The notes under the pieces: model-generated
What the model saw: the letters and a program-made list of their open reading frames with translations, nothing else
Databases searched by the model: none
Told to the model about the DNA's origin: nothing
Translations under genes and position numbers: made by a program
Assembly: GCA_947624405.1 (NCBI GenBank)
Contig: CANQKB010000016.1
Location: 1 to 19,762, forward strand
Direction of reading: 5' to 3'
Length of the DNA: 19,762 bases
DNA from: an uncultured Clostridia bacterium
GTDB lineage: Bacteria; Bacillota; Clostridia; TANB77; CAG-508
Part shown: in pieces, positions 1 to 9,298 of the stretch
Layout of the letters: each line of letters opens with the position of its first letter
Numbering within the stretch: the stretch's first letter is position 1

Positions 1-1
1 T

Positions 2-550
2 AGACTAAAATTTGAAAGTGGTGCTCATAGGGTTCAAAGAGTACCTGATACAGAAAGTAGTGGAAGGATACATACTTCAGCAGCAACAGTAGCAATACTT
101 CCAGTAGTTGAAGATGTTGAAATTGAAATTAATCCTGCAGATATTAAAATGGAAGTATATAGAGCATCAGGGGCTGGTGGACAGCACGTAAATAAAACAT
201 CATCAGCAGTTAGGCTTATACATGAACCAACAGGTATTGTCGCAGAATGCCAAACAGAAAGATCTCAAGTACAAAATAGAGAGTATGCGATGAGACTTTT
301 AAAATCAAGATTATATGAAATTGAAAAGAAAAAACAAGATGAAAAGCTTGCAAATGAAAGGAAATCACAAGTTGGCTCAGGAGATAGAAGCGAAAAGATA
401 AGAACATATAATTATCCTCAAGGAAGAATAACTGATCATAGAATTGGGCTTAGCATATATCAAATGGAAAATTTCTTAAATGGTGATTTAGATGAAATGA
501 TAGATGCATTGATTACTGCTGATAGAGCAGAAAAACTAAAGGGAGAGTAA
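2..550 (+). CDS. prfA: Peptide chain release factor 1 (RF1), C-terminal part, cut by window start
   Basis: RF1 reads UAA and UAG stop codons and triggers hydrolysis of peptidyl-tRNA on the ribosome. The open frame enters at base 2 and runs to TAA at 548-550, giving about 182 residues; the N-terminal half lies outside the window. The catalytic GGQ tripeptide is encoded at 176-184, inside the family signature SGAGGQHVNKT. The C-terminal motif RTYNYPQGRITDHRIG is that of RF1; RF2 has a different sequence there, so prfB is excluded. Upstream residues (FESGAHRVQRVP, SSGRIHTSAATVA) also match class I release factors. An ATG at 149 is internal, not the start. There is no in-frame CGG in this part. 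Confidence 0.96.
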   Translation, partial: RLKFESGAHRVQRVPDTESSGRIHTSAATVAILPVVEDVEIEINPADIKMEVYRASGAGGQHVNKTSSAVRLIHEPTGIVAECQTERSQVQNREYAMRLLKSRLYEIEKKKQDEKLANERKSQVGSGDRSEKIRTYNYPQGRITDHRIGLSIYQMENFLNGDLDEMIDALITADRAEKLKGE

Positions 551-598
551 AAATATATAAAATACAGAAAATTAAATAACAATATGATAATCATCTAT

Positions 599-620
599 AA
601 AGGTTTATAGGTAACCTTTT
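599..620 (+). terminator. Weak hairpin after prfA
   Basis: A 7-bp inverted repeat (AAAGGTT at 599-605, AACCTTT at 613-619) with a 7-nt loop is followed by a very short T run. It sits between prfA and the next gene and may be a weak intrinsic terminator; the short U tract keeps confidence low. Confidence 0.35.
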
Positions 621-654
621 AAAAACCTAAATCTATTATATAAGGAAAATACAA

Positions 655-2624
655 ATGAAAAATAAAGTTGTATGTTTTATAATATTAGTTATAACAATGA
701 TTTTATCTATATTTTTATTTGAGAATGTATCATATGCAGGCTATCAGGAAATGGATGAACGTAGATATGATGTTGAATTAAATGAAGATGGAAGTGCAGA
801 TATAGTTGAAACATGGAATATATATGTAGATGATACAAATACTCTTTTTACAGCTTTTGATACGGATGATAGCAAATATGGAGATATTAAAAATGTCAAA
901 GTTGAAGAAGTATCTAAAACGGGTAATGTTATAAAAGACTTTAGAGATACAGGAACTTATGCGTATCATGTTGAAAAGGGTGGCTTTTATGCTTTAAATA
1001 CAGATGAAGATGAATTTGAAATTGCTTGGGGTGTTTCAATAACTGAAGGAGTAAATAAAATTTATAGGATTAGTTATACTGTAGAAGATGTTATAAAAAA
1101 TTATAATGATTGCTCAGAATTTTATTGGCAATTTTTAAGTAGTGAAAATGATATTCCAGCAAATAAGGTTGTGGGAACTATAAAATTGCCAAGGGCAGTT
1201 AGCTTAAAAGAAAATTTGAAAGTATGGGCACACGGACCTTTGAATGGAGAAATTAAAATATTGAGTAATGATACCGTTTCTTTTGAAGTGGACTATTTGT
1301 CAGAAGGGGAAATGTTAGAAACTAGAATAGCAGTTACAGAGGATATTTTTCCATTAAATACGAATATTGTGCATAAAGATAAACTAGTTGATATCATTCA
1401 AGAAGAGACTGAATGGGCTGATGAAGCAAATAGGAAAAGAGAGCAACAGCAACGAATAGAAAAAACTATTAAATTAATATGTATTATTTTAGTAGTTGCT
1501 GTTTGTATAGCTTGTTTAGTTGTTCTAATTATACTTTTGGTAAAAATAATTAAATATATAAGGATACTTGCAAATACTAAAAAAATAAAACCTGAAGAAA
1601 AATATGATTATTATAGAGATTTACCAGAGAATGATAAAACACCAGCTGAAGTTGCGTTTTTATATTATTTTGATAAAAAAAGTGCATTTGTTAATAATGT
1701 ATCAAAGATATTATCAGCAACAATTTTGGATTTGGCTTTGAAAAAGGCAATATCTTTCGAAGAAGAAAATGAAAATTTATATATACTTGTTAATAATGAA
1801 TTTGATTTAAGTACTTTAAAAAGTGATGAATTATCTATTTATTATTTGTTAAGTGATGTTGAAAAATATTCTAAGGTTCAAAAAAATACAGAAAACAGAA
1901 ATAGAATTCTAATGAAAGATATAGAAAAATATGCTAAGAAAAATGATACTAGATTTTTGTCTAAGATAGAAGGATTAGAAAAGATTGCTCAAGAGTATAA
2001 TATAGAGGCTGGAAATTATAATAAAGAAACAAAAAAAGACGAAAAAGAGTGGTATATGAAAGGATTTTGGTATTTTGTAGCTTCTTTTATATGTCTTGGT
2101 GCAATGTCTTTTATCATACCATTGTTTGCAGTAATACCATGTTTTGTTTGTGGAATATTGTGTAAATTAATAGAAAAAAGAACTAGAACGTTAACACAAA
2201 AAGGAGTAAATGAACAAGAAAAGTGGCAAGCATTAAAGAGATATATGGATGATTTTTCGATGCTAGATGAAAGAGAAGTGCCAGAACTTGTAATTTGGGA
2301 AAAATATTTAATTTACGCTACTGCATTTGGAATTGCAGATAAAGTGATAAAACAGTTAAAAATAAGATATTCAGAATTTACAAATCAAGATGAAATGATA
2401 GATAGAGGATTTGTATATTTATATATGATGGATAGAATTAATTTTGATAGAGTTGTAACATCAAGTATGCAAAGAGCATATAGTACAAGTTTGGCAGAAC
2501 GAACTGCAAGGAATGCCGCATCAAGTGTTGGTAGTTGGTCTAGTGGCGGAGGCCGGAGGTGGAGGCTTCTCTGGTGGAGGTGGCCGGAGGCCGGTGGTCG
2601 GCGGACATAGTGGACGGAAGATAA
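655..2624 (+). CDS. DUF2207-family membrane protein, read through five in-frame CGG codons by +1 shifts
   Basis: Predicted extracytoplasmic/membrane protein of the DUF2207 family; its biochemical role is not established. A signal peptide (about residues 1-28, ending VSYA) precedes a beta-rich DUF2207 domain (about 30-240), a membrane segment (about 273-300), a cytoplasmic-type region, and one or two membrane segments at about 470-510. DUF2207 proteins usually end in a long Gly tail with an FSGGGG motif. The conventional frame instead turns at 2554 into an Arg/Trp-rich string ending at TAG 2608-2610. Reading every in-frame CGG (2554, 2585, 2592, 2599, 2615) as a +1 shift gives an almost pure Gly/Ser tail with GGFSGGGG, then HSGGR and TAA at 2622-2624, about 654 residues. 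The start ATG has AAGGAA about 9 nt upstream. The family call is firm; the recoded end is inferred. Confidence 0.88.
2554..2617 (+). other. Cluster of five in-frame CGG +1 frameshift sites in the Gly tail
   Basis: CGG codons lie at 2554-2556, 2585-2587, 2592-2594, 2599-2601 and 2615-2617. Each comes into frame only after the previous one has been skipped by one base. The preceding codons are GGC, GGC, GGC, GGT and GGA; the +1 codons are GGA, GGA, GGT, GGC and GGA. Together they recreate an uninterrupted glycine-rich tail and a stop at 2622. Confidence 0.8.
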
Positions 2625-2762
2625 AGCAAATAACGAGAAAACTTAGAGCTTTGCAAAATAAAGTAAAAATAAAGCTTATATGTTACAAGATAAGGGAGAT
2701 TTTCCTTATACAATAATAAAAAGTGTTTTTTAGAATATAATCTAATGGAGGAAGATAGCGTT

Positions 2763-3489
2763 ATGAATATTCTGAAAAACACTTTATTAGGATTATTTTT
2801 TGGAACATTTGGTACTACACTTGGTGGAATAATAGGGTTAAAGTTTGATAAAACTTCGAATAAGACTTTAAGCAGTATATTATCATTTGCATCTGGTCTT
2901 ATGATGTCTATTGTATGTTTTGATTTGATTCCAGAAGCACTTGAAATTGCAGATTTTGCTACAGTTGTAACAGGAGTGGGAATAGGGATTATTGTGATGA
3001 TAGTTTGTGATATTATTGTACAGAATAAGTTGAGCTATAGAAGTAATAATAGTTTATTGAAAACTGGAATTGCTTGTGGCATTGGACTCGCATTACACAA
3101 TTTTCCTGAAGGACTTGCAATTGGTTGTGGGTTTGAGGCATCAATGAAATTACGGATATTCCCTTGCAATAACAATAGCCATTCATGATGTGCCAGAAGG
3201 CATTTCTATGTCGGTTCCAATGAAAAGTGGAGGAATGAAATCTTTAAAAGTAATAATTTTAGTAATATTGTCAGGTATAACTACAGGAATTGGTGCTTTT
3301 TTTGGAAGTGTGATAGGTTCAATATCACAAGAAGTAATTGCAATTTGTTTAGCTTTATCTGCTGGTGCAATGCTTTATGTAGTGACAGGAGAGCTTATTC
3401 CAGAAGCAAATAATTTATATAATGGAAGAATGTCTGCTCTTGCAAATATTTTAGGACTAATAATAGGGATAGTTGCAACTAGAATTTAA
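2763..3489 (+). CDS. ZIP-family divalent metal transporter, one +1 shift at CGG 3153
   Basis: Polytopic inner-membrane transporter of the ZIP family, which moves Zn2+, Fe2+ or similar ions. In the conventional frame the protein stops at TGA 3186-3188, soon after the first metal-site motif HNFPEG (residues 112-117). Skipping the C of the in-frame CGG at 3153 continues as GYSLAITIAIHDVPEG, which supplies the second metal-site motif HDVPEG (residues 141-146), and runs to TAA 3487-3489, about 241 residues with further hydrophobic helices. Both motifs are needed for the family's metal site, so the shifted product is the only one likely to work. I chose ATG 2763 because GGAGGA at 2747-2752 is 10 nt upstream; the in-frame ATG 2745 overlaps that site. 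The ion specificity cannot be read from the sequence. Confidence 0.9.
3153..3155 (+). other. In-frame CGG, +1 frameshift site in the ZIP transporter
   Basis: Preceding codon TTA (Leu), in-frame CGG, next base A. Dropping C3153 makes the next codon GGA (Gly) and joins the two halves of the ZIP fold between its paired metal-binding helices. Confidence 0.8.
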
Positions 3490-3498
3490 AAAAAGACA

Positions 3499-3541
3499 AA
3501 AAAAATAGAGGTAAGTTTAAAACTTTTAACCTCTATTTTTA
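3499..3541. terminator. Bidirectional terminator between convergent genes
   Basis: A long inverted repeat has outer arms of A-rich AATAGAGGT and ACCTCTATT flanking a partly paired centre, with A runs on the left and T runs on the right. It lies between the ZIP stop (3489) and the end of the minus-strand gene (3545), so it can serve both strands. Confidence 0.8.
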
Positions 3542-3544
3542 AAT

Positions 3545-4963
3545 TTAATGCTCATGTTCCATATCTTCTTCTATTTCATCAATATCTATTTCATCAGAAC
3601 GGCTAATATCTTCTTTTAGCGAATACATAGTCATTGCAACCAATGACTTAACGTCCATACCTTTGTGAGAAGTTTCTATTTCCTCATAACGATCGGCAAT
3701 TTCTTGTGCTGTATAATGATCTTTAATTGAACTTTCAGCATCCGTTTTAGATACGATATATAATGCTACATCTTCTGGATGTACATGTTCATTATTTTCA
3801 ATAGCATCTTCTATATCTGTAATAATACCATCGATGTTTTCGAGTTTTATTTCATTATTGTCATATTCTTGAGTACTATGTTGTTCTGCTTCATCAATTT
3901 GTTCTGTAACACGATTTACACCTCTATTTAAATTAAATTGGTCTCTAACTTCACTTGTTACAGGATATGTTTGGTTAGTATCGAGCTCTTGTGTAACAGC
4001 CATTTTATTAGAAGTAGGATCTGTTTGACCATATCCTATTTCTAAGCGTCCCATGCTTCCAACATTAACTGTTAAAATTACATTTTTTGCAATAGGGGAA
4101 TCTACAGAATATGAAGATGTTACAGATTTTTTCTCAATATCAGAACCATCTTTATTTGTTTCGTAAACAGTTTTATCAGAAGTTGTACCTCCAACTTGTT
4201 CTAACATACTAGCAGGTTCAAGAGAACCGTCTGGTTTTTGAATAATAAAAGAATAACGAGTTGAATTTTCATTATCTTTTATATTATCAGAAAAAACGGT
4301 AATTAGCTTACAACCAGATTCAACACCTAAAACTTCTGCAAGTGTATGTTTATCGTCAACTTTTCTATCAAGATTAGTTTCTTGCTTTGCACTAATATTT
4401 TCAAGTGCATTTTCATTTTGCTCTGCTTGTTGTTCTTCGGAAATTTCATCATCTTTTTCGCCTAAAACTAATTTATCGTCTTTATTTTCATCATTTTCAA
4501 TGACCTGATCAAGTTCCATTTCAGACATTGAGAGCACTTCACTTTTGCTAATACCGAGTTCTTTTGAGATTGTTTCTATTTTTTCATCAATTTCATTTAA
4601 GCTTAATCTATCTTCGTATTTTGTTTCTGCATTTTTAAGTTCATCTAAGAACCCAATGTTTTCCCCTTTTTCAATTGAACGAAAAAGTTCATCAACGGGA
4701 ATAAGTGCACCTTCTGGTGTTTGTACAGCAAGTAGTTTTTTATTTTCGTCATAGTATTTTATAAAAGTATTGCCTTTTTCATCTGTAGTATAAACAGCAA
4801 AAATATCTTTCGTAATTAAGATTTTTCCGTCAAGATTTTCTTCATCCATTGTAATGGTATCTAAGTATTTTACATCAACTGATTTTGAATCTCCATCTGT
4901 TGCTGTAAGTGCATTTGATTTTAATTCTTGCATTATTTTATATAAATCTTCATTTTCGTTCAT
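3545..4963 (-). CDS. Large acidic protein of unknown function
   Basis: I do not recognise this 472-residue protein. It is strongly acidic and hydrophilic, without a signal peptide or membrane segment, so it is probably cytoplasmic. Residues about 30-95 look like a compact domain (KYLDTITMDEENLDGKI, then FIKYYDENKKLLAVQTPEG). A low-complexity Glu/Asp/Lys-rich linker covers about 110-205. A second beta-rich stretch (about 215-330) includes ITVFSDNIKDNENSTRYSFI and VILTVNVGSMGRLEIGYG, and the C-terminus is acidic and ends EHEH. The start codon has a purine-rich AAGGAAGG about 12 nt upstream, a somewhat long spacing. The gene is alone on its strand, with its own promoter and a shared terminator. 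It contains no in-frame CGG and its frame is intact. Confidence 0.85.
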   Translation of the reverse strand: MNENEDLYKIMQELKSNALTATDGDSKSVDVKYLDTITMDEENLDGKILITKDIFAVYTTDEKGNTFIKYYDENKKLLAVQTPEGALIPVDELFRSIEKGENIGFLDELKNAETKYEDRLSLNEIDEKIETISKELGISKSEVLSMSEMELDQVIENDENKDDKLVLGEKDDEISEEQQAEQNENALENISAKQETNLDRKVDDKHTLAEVLGVESGCKLITVFSDNIKDNENSTRYSFIIQKPDGSLEPASMLEQVGGTTSDKTVYETNKDGSDIEKKSVTSSYSVDSPIAKNVILTVNVGSMGRLEIGYGQTDPTSNKMAVTQELDTNQTYPVTSEVRDQFNLNRGVNRVTEQIDEAEQHSTQEYDNNEIKLENIDGIITDIEDAIENNEHVHPEDVALYIVSKTDAESSIKDHYTAQEIADRYEEIETSHKGMDVKSLVAMTMYSLKEDISRSDEIDIDEIEEDMEHEH

Positions 4964-5001
4964 AAAAAATAACCATCCTTCCTTTTTGTATACATAAATT
5001 T

Positions 5002-5030
5002 ATTATAACATAATATGGAAAATAAGTAAA
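5002..5030 (-). promoter_or_regulatory. Sigma-A-type promoter for the acidic-protein gene
   Basis: On the minus strand, TTTACT (5030-5025) is followed after 17 bp by a perfect TATAAT (5007-5002), about 40 bp before the start codon at 4963. Confidence 0.5.
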
Positions 5031-5078
5031 GAAAATTTTTTGGGGGGAGCTTAGTGATTTTAATATAATTAACTGTAT

Positions 5079-5220
5079 AGCTTGAAAAATAGTTGTTTTG
5101 AAATGAACGCGTAAGCGACCAAACGAGCGAAGCGAGTGCGAATTGGAACAATCGACATACTAAAATATAATTTGGAGATTGCGACACCAAGTGAATGTAA
5201 AAACAACTATTTTTCAAGCT
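5079..5220. repeat. 142-bp inverted-repeat element, copy 1 (MITE-like)
   Basis: The element begins and ends with a perfect 21-bp terminal inverted repeat (AGCTTGAAAAATAG... and its complement). The interior is much more GC-rich than the surrounding DNA (AACGAGCGAAGCGAGTGCG) and has no open frame. A second copy at 19390-19531 lies in the opposite orientation with the same length and 7 differences by my alignment. I see no transposase and no clear target-site duplication. Confidence 0.85.
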
Positions 5221-5275
5221 TTTTAAAACAATTACTGTGCTACTACAAATTTTTGCAAAAATCACAAATGTTCGC

Positions 5276-5304
5276 TTGATTTTTGCGCAATTATATAGTA
5301 TAGT
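5276..5304 (+). promoter_or_regulatory. Promoter for the pdp-pcrA operon
   Basis: TTGATT (5276-5281), 17-bp spacer, TATAGT (5299-5304); an overlapping TATAGT lies at 5294. It sits 45 bp upstream of the pyrimidine-nucleoside phosphorylase start. Confidence 0.55.
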
Positions 5305-5349
5305 AGAGATTGCAAATGCAAAAAAATAGCGTTAGATAAGGAGCAAAAT

Positions 5350-6642
5350 ATGAATATAATAGATATAATTGCAAAAAAAAGAGATAAAAAAATATTAGAC
5401 CAAGAAGAGATAGAATATTTTGTAAATGAATATACAAAAGGAAATATTACAGACTATCAAGCTTCAGCTTTAATTATGGCAATCTATATAAATGGAATGG
5501 ATTATGAAGAAACAAAAAATCTTACTATTGCAATGGCACATTCAGGAGAAATACTAGATTTAAGTGACATATCAGACGTTATAATTGATAAACATTCGAC
5601 AGGAGGAGTAGGAGATAAAATAACTTTAATTGTTATGCCAATTATTGCAACATTTGGAATACCAGTTGCTAAGATGTCAGGCAGAGGACTTGGAATAACA
5701 GGTGGAACTGTAGATAAATTAGAATCAATACCTGGTTATAAAACAGATATAAGTATTGAAGAATTTAAAAATAATATTAAAAAAATTGGTATAAGTCTTA
5801 TTGGGCAAACAAAAGAGCTAGCACCAGCAGATAAGAAATTATATGCTTTGAGGGATGTGATAGCATGCGTTGATAATATACCATTGATTGCATCTAGTAT
5901 AATGAGCAAAAAAATTGCAGCAGGTGCAAATAAGTTAGTTTTAGAAGTGACTTGTGGTAGTGGAGCTTTTATGAAAACACAGGAAGAAGCAGAAAAATTA
6001 AGCTATGTTATGACTAAGATTGGAGAACTTGCTGGTATAGAAATTGTATGTGTTATAACAAATATGGATGAGCCTATAGGCAGAAATGTAGGAAATTCTC
6101 TTGAGATTGAGGAAGCAGTGAAAGCACTAAAAGGAAATATGGAAGAGGATGTACAAGAAATAGTATTAACTATATCAGCATATATTTTAAAATTAGCAGG
6201 AATTAGCAATGATATAGAAGAAAACAAGAAAAAGGTATTAGAAAATATAAAAAGTGGAAGAGCATATGAAAAATTTAAAGAACTCGTTGCAACGCAATAT
6301 GGTGATATTTCATACCTTGAAAATATAAAAAAAGCAAGATATGTAAATCCTGTAAAAGCAGATAAAAAAGGATATGTGAAAAAATTAAATGCAGAAGTAA
6401 TTGGACAAGTATCAGTGGCTTTAGGAGCAGGAAGATTAAAAAAAGAAGATTCTATAGATTATACTGCAGGAATTGTACTTGAAAAGAAAATTGGAGATAA
6501 AGTAGATATTGGAGATATTTTAGCTTATATTCATTACAATAAAGATATAGAAAGCAACAAAGCTATTGAAAATGTTATTAGAGCATATGAAATAGCAGAA
6601 GAAGAACCAGAAAAATATAGACATATATTGAAAATAATGTAA
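5350..6642 (+). CDS. pdp: Pyrimidine-nucleoside (thymidine) phosphorylase
   Basis: Cytoplasmic enzyme that splits pyrimidine nucleosides with phosphate into base and (deoxy)ribose-1-phosphate, for nucleoside salvage. At 430 residues it has the usual family length. The phosphate-binding signature KHSTGGVGDK is at residues 81-90, followed by the family motif SGRGLGITGGTVDKLESIPG. An N-terminal helical domain, the central alpha/beta domain and a C-terminal region (AEVIGQVSVALGAGR, then KIGDKVDIGDILAYIH) are all present. AAGGAG lies just before the ATG. The helicase gene begins 15 nt after the stop, so the two are probably co-transcribed. It could equally be called deoA; the Bacillus-type Pdp is my preference from the lineage. 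The frame is intact and has no CGG trinucleotide in it. Confidence 0.94.
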   Translation: MNIIDIIAKKRDKKILDQEEIEYFVNEYTKGNITDYQASALIMAIYINGMDYEETKNLTIAMAHSGEILDLSDISDVIIDKHSTGGVGDKITLIVMPIIATFGIPVAKMSGRGLGITGGTVDKLESIPGYKTDISIEEFKNNIKKIGISLIGQTKELAPADKKLYALRDVIACVDNIPLIASSIMSKKIAAGANKLVLEVTCGSGAFMKTQEEAEKLSYVMTKIGELAGIEIVCVITNMDEPIGRNVGNSLEIEEAVKALKGNMEEDVQEIVLTISAYILKLAGISNDIEENKKKVLENIKSGRAYEKFKELVATQYGDISYLENIKKARYVNPVKADKKGYVKKLNAEVIGQVSVALGAGRLKKEDSIDYTAGIVLEKKIGDKVDIGDILAYIHYNKDIESNKAIENVIRAYEIAEEEPEKYRHILKIM

Positions 6643-6657
6643 TAAAGGAGAGATAAG

Positions 6658-8949
6658 ATGGATTTAATAGAAGGATTAAATGATAAACAAAAAGAAGCTG
6701 TACTTGCTACAGAAGGACCATGCCTTGTAATTGCAGGAGCAGGTTCAGGCAAAACAAAGGTATTAACGCATAAGATAGCATATATAATACAGGAAAAAAG
6801 TATTTCACCATGGAATATACTTGCTATTACATTTACAAATAAAGCTGCAAAAGAGATGAAAGAAAGAGTAGCAAATTTAATTGGAGATATTGCAAATGAC
6901 ATGTGGATAGGTACATTCCACTCAATTTGTGTACGTATTTTAAGAAAATATATAGATACAATAGGCTTTACTTCATCGTTTGTTATTTTTGATACGTCAG
7001 ATCAAAAAAGTTTGATAAAAGAGTGCATGAAAGAATTAAACGTTGATGATAAAATGTTCCCAGAGAAGAGCTTTATTGCAGAAATTTCGAATGCAAAAAA
7101 TGATATGATAGAGCCAGAAGAGTATGCTAAAAGAACTAATAATGAGAAAAGAAAAGAAATAATTTCAAGTGTATATACATTGTATCAAAAGAAGCTAAAA
7201 GAGAATAATGCTTTAGACTTTGATGATATTATAAATTATACTATAAAAATTCTTATGTCTGAACCAGATGCATTAGAATATTATTCAAATAAGTTCAAAT
7301 ATGTTCTTGTAGATGAATATCAAGACACAAATAAAGCACAGTTTACATTAATTACTATATTATCAGCAAGAAATGGAAATATTACGGTAGTTGGAGATAA
7401 TGACCAAGGTATATATTCCTTTAGAGGGGCAGATATTTCAAATATTTTGAATTTTGAAAGGGATTTCCCAGGAACAAAGATAATTAAACTAGAGCAAAAT
7501 TATCGTTGTACTAAGAATATTTTAAAAGTTGCAAATGAAGTTATAAAAAATAATGAAGTTAAATATGAAAAAAAGCTTTGGACTGATAATGATGAAGGCT
7601 CAAAAGTTACTGCTTATCTTAGTGATAATGAATATGAGGAAGCAAGATATATTGTAGAACAAATTTCACATTTGAAAACACAAGAATATTATAAATACTC
7701 TGATTTTGCAGTTCTTTATAGAATGAATACTCAATCACGTAGTATAGAGGATATTTTAAGAAGAGAAGATATACCATATAAAATTATAGGTGGGTTAAAA
7801 TTCTATGAAAGAAAAGAAATTAAAGATACTTTAGCTTATTTAAGGCTTATATATAATACAAAGGATAATTTGAGCTTAAAGAGAATAATAAATGAACCTA
7901 AAAGAGGAATTGGAAAAACTAGTCTTGATAGAATAGAAGAAATATCAGCTTTGCAAAATGTATCAATGTATGATGTAATAAAAAACGCTGAAAAGTATGG
8001 ACTTGCTACAAGAGTAGTCACAAATACAAGAGATTTTATTTCTTGTATAGATGAGCTTGTTAGTGAAAAGGATAATTTGACTGTTTCAGAGCTTACTCAA
8101 AAGGTTTTGAAAAACTCTGGATATGTGAAAGCATTGGAAACAGAACAAACAAAGGAAGCAGAAAACAGAATAGAAAACCTTGAAGAATTTTTGACAGTTA
8201 CAATGGAGTTTGATGAAGAGGCAGAAAATGATTTAGGAACTTTTCTTGAAGGTATAACACTTTCAAGCGATATAGATGAACTTGAAGAACCAGAAGAACA
8301 GGTAACTTTAATGACTTTACATAGTGCAAAAGGATTGGAGTTTCCAGTTGTTTTTATGGCAGGTATGGAAGAAGGCGTTTTTCCAAGTCATAGATGTATT
8401 GAGGAGCAAAATGGAATTGAGGAAGAGAGAAGACTTTGCTATGTTGGGATAACAAGAGCAAGAGAACACTTGTATATGACTTGTGCAAAGTCTAGGACCA
8501 TTTTTGGTTCTACATCATATAATCCTATGTCAAGGTTTTTAAAGGAAATTCCAGAGGAGTTTTTAAGTGATGAAAGTTTGCTTTCTGCATCAAATGAAGA
8601 TGATTATTCTAGCTCAAGTGATTATGGTTGGTCATATGGAAGTCAAAATGTTAAAAAATATAAGATGGATGACAATTATAGCTTTGGTAAAGTTGCTGCA
8701 AAATCACCAACAGGTTTTGCATTTAAGAGTGTTGATAGTTTCTTAAATGGATTAAATAAGAAAACGGATGCAGATATTGATATTTCTAAATATAAAGAGG
8801 GGGCAAGAGTATATCATAAGAAATTTGGAGAGGGCACAATTAATTATATTGAACAAGAAGGAGAAGATTATAAAGTTGATATAAACTTTGACAGAGCAGG
8901 TCATAAGAGATTGATGGCAAAGTTTGCAGGTTTGGAATTTATTGCATAA
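6658..8949 (+). CDS. pcrA: ATP-dependent DNA helicase of the PcrA/UvrD family
   Basis: Superfamily 1A 3'-5' DNA helicase used in nucleotide excision repair, replication restart and removal of recombination filaments. The 763 residues contain the Walker A motif GAGSGKT (27-33), TFTNKAAKEM (motif Ia), DEYQDTN with the catalytic acidic pair (from about 219), GDNDQGIYSFRGA (motif III), YRCT (about 282, motif IV), LMTLHSAKGLEF (motif V) and GITRAREHLY (from about 597, motif VI). The C-terminus, with GARVYHKKFGEGTI, matches the Tudor-like domain of Gram-positive PcrA that binds RNA polymerase. AAGGAGAG precedes the ATG. The 45-bp repeat that bounds the accessory block follows shortly after the stop. 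Confidence 0.96.
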   Translation: MDLIEGLNDKQKEAVLATEGPCLVIAGAGSGKTKVLTHKIAYIIQEKSISPWNILAITFTNKAAKEMKERVANLIGDIANDMWIGTFHSICVRILRKYIDTIGFTSSFVIFDTSDQKSLIKECMKELNVDDKMFPEKSFIAEISNAKNDMIEPEEYAKRTNNEKRKEIISSVYTLYQKKLKENNALDFDDIINYTIKILMSEPDALEYYSNKFKYVLVDEYQDTNKAQFTLITILSARNGNITVVGDNDQGIYSFRGADISNILNFERDFPGTKIIKLEQNYRCTKNILKVANEVIKNNEVKYEKKLWTDNDEGSKVTAYLSDNEYEEARYIVEQISHLKTQEYYKYSDFAVLYRMNTQSRSIEDILRREDIPYKIIGGLKFYERKEIKDTLAYLRLIYNTKDNLSLKRIINEPKRGIGKTSLDRIEEISALQNVSMYDVIKNAEKYGLATRVVTNTRDFISCIDELVSEKDNLTVSELTQKVLKNSGYVKALETEQTKEAENRIENLEEFLTVTMEFDEEAENDLGTFLEGITLSSDIDELEEPEEQVTLMTLHSAKGLEFPVVFMAGMEEGVFPSHRCIEEQNGIEEERRLCYVGITRAREHLYMTCAKSRTIFGSTSYNPMSRFLKEIPEEFLSDESLLSASNEDDYSSSSDYGWSYGSQNVKKYKMDDNYSFGKVAAKSPTGFAFKSVDSFLNGLNKKTDADIDISKYKEGARVYHKKFGEGTINYIEQEGEDYKVDINFDRAGHKRLMAKFAGLEFIA

Positions 8950-9024
8950 GTGTGTAGAAGAATAAATATATAAGATGAGCGACCAGAGAAATGTGGCACG
9001 TCAATAAAAATGATTAAATATAAG

Positions 9025-9069
9025 AATACATCTCTATTGACCAGACAGAGATGTGTTTTTTTGTTGTCT
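9025..9069 (+). repeat. 45-bp direct repeat, copy 1, containing an intrinsic terminator
   Basis: An 8-bp stem (ACATCTCT 9028-9035, AGAGATGT 9047-9054) encloses an 11-nt loop ATTGACCAGAC and is followed by seven T, then GTTGTCT. The hairpin terminates the pdp-pcrA operon. The same 45 bp recur at 15011-15055 with a single mismatch (G9055 against T), marking both edges of the 6-kb block between them. Confidence 0.85.
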
Positions 9070-9298
9070 AATTTACTCATTGTAACAACTAAAGTTACGA
9101 ATAAAATGGTAGCAACAACCAATTCTATTTAATTAACGCATTGTTGCATATAAATAGCGATAGAGGTAACTTTTATGGGAGAAAAAAACTGGCTATGTAA
9201 TGGATAAAAAGCTCCTGTATGAGGTGGTATGTAAGGTGAAAATTTAAAGGTGGATAATAAAAACAGTTTATATAAATTTATTAAATTGTAAAAATATC
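9070..9298. other. Intergenic stretch with no recognised gene
   Basis: Only short, unconvincing open frames are present. A short dyad of GTAAC (9082-9086) and GTTAC (9094-9098) resembles the half-sites of the MerR operator downstream. GAGGTGGTA near 9230 faintly recalls the T-box motif, but the rest of a T-box leader is missing. Confidence 0.5.

Noticed and set aside
2513..2716. A separate Gly-rich protein overlapping the DUF2207 3' end
   Set aside because: Only its first part matches the expected tail. It leaves the Gly pattern at the next CGG and has no ribosome site.
3190..3489. A separate half-length ZIP gene
   Set aside because: It starts inside HDVPEG, has no ribosome site and lacks the first metal motif. 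It is the shifted continuation of the gene at 2763.
9160..9250. T-box or other riboswitch before the MerR gene
   Set aside because: Only GAGGTGGTA resembles a T-box element. There is no stem I or terminator, and a complete promoter lies downstream of it.
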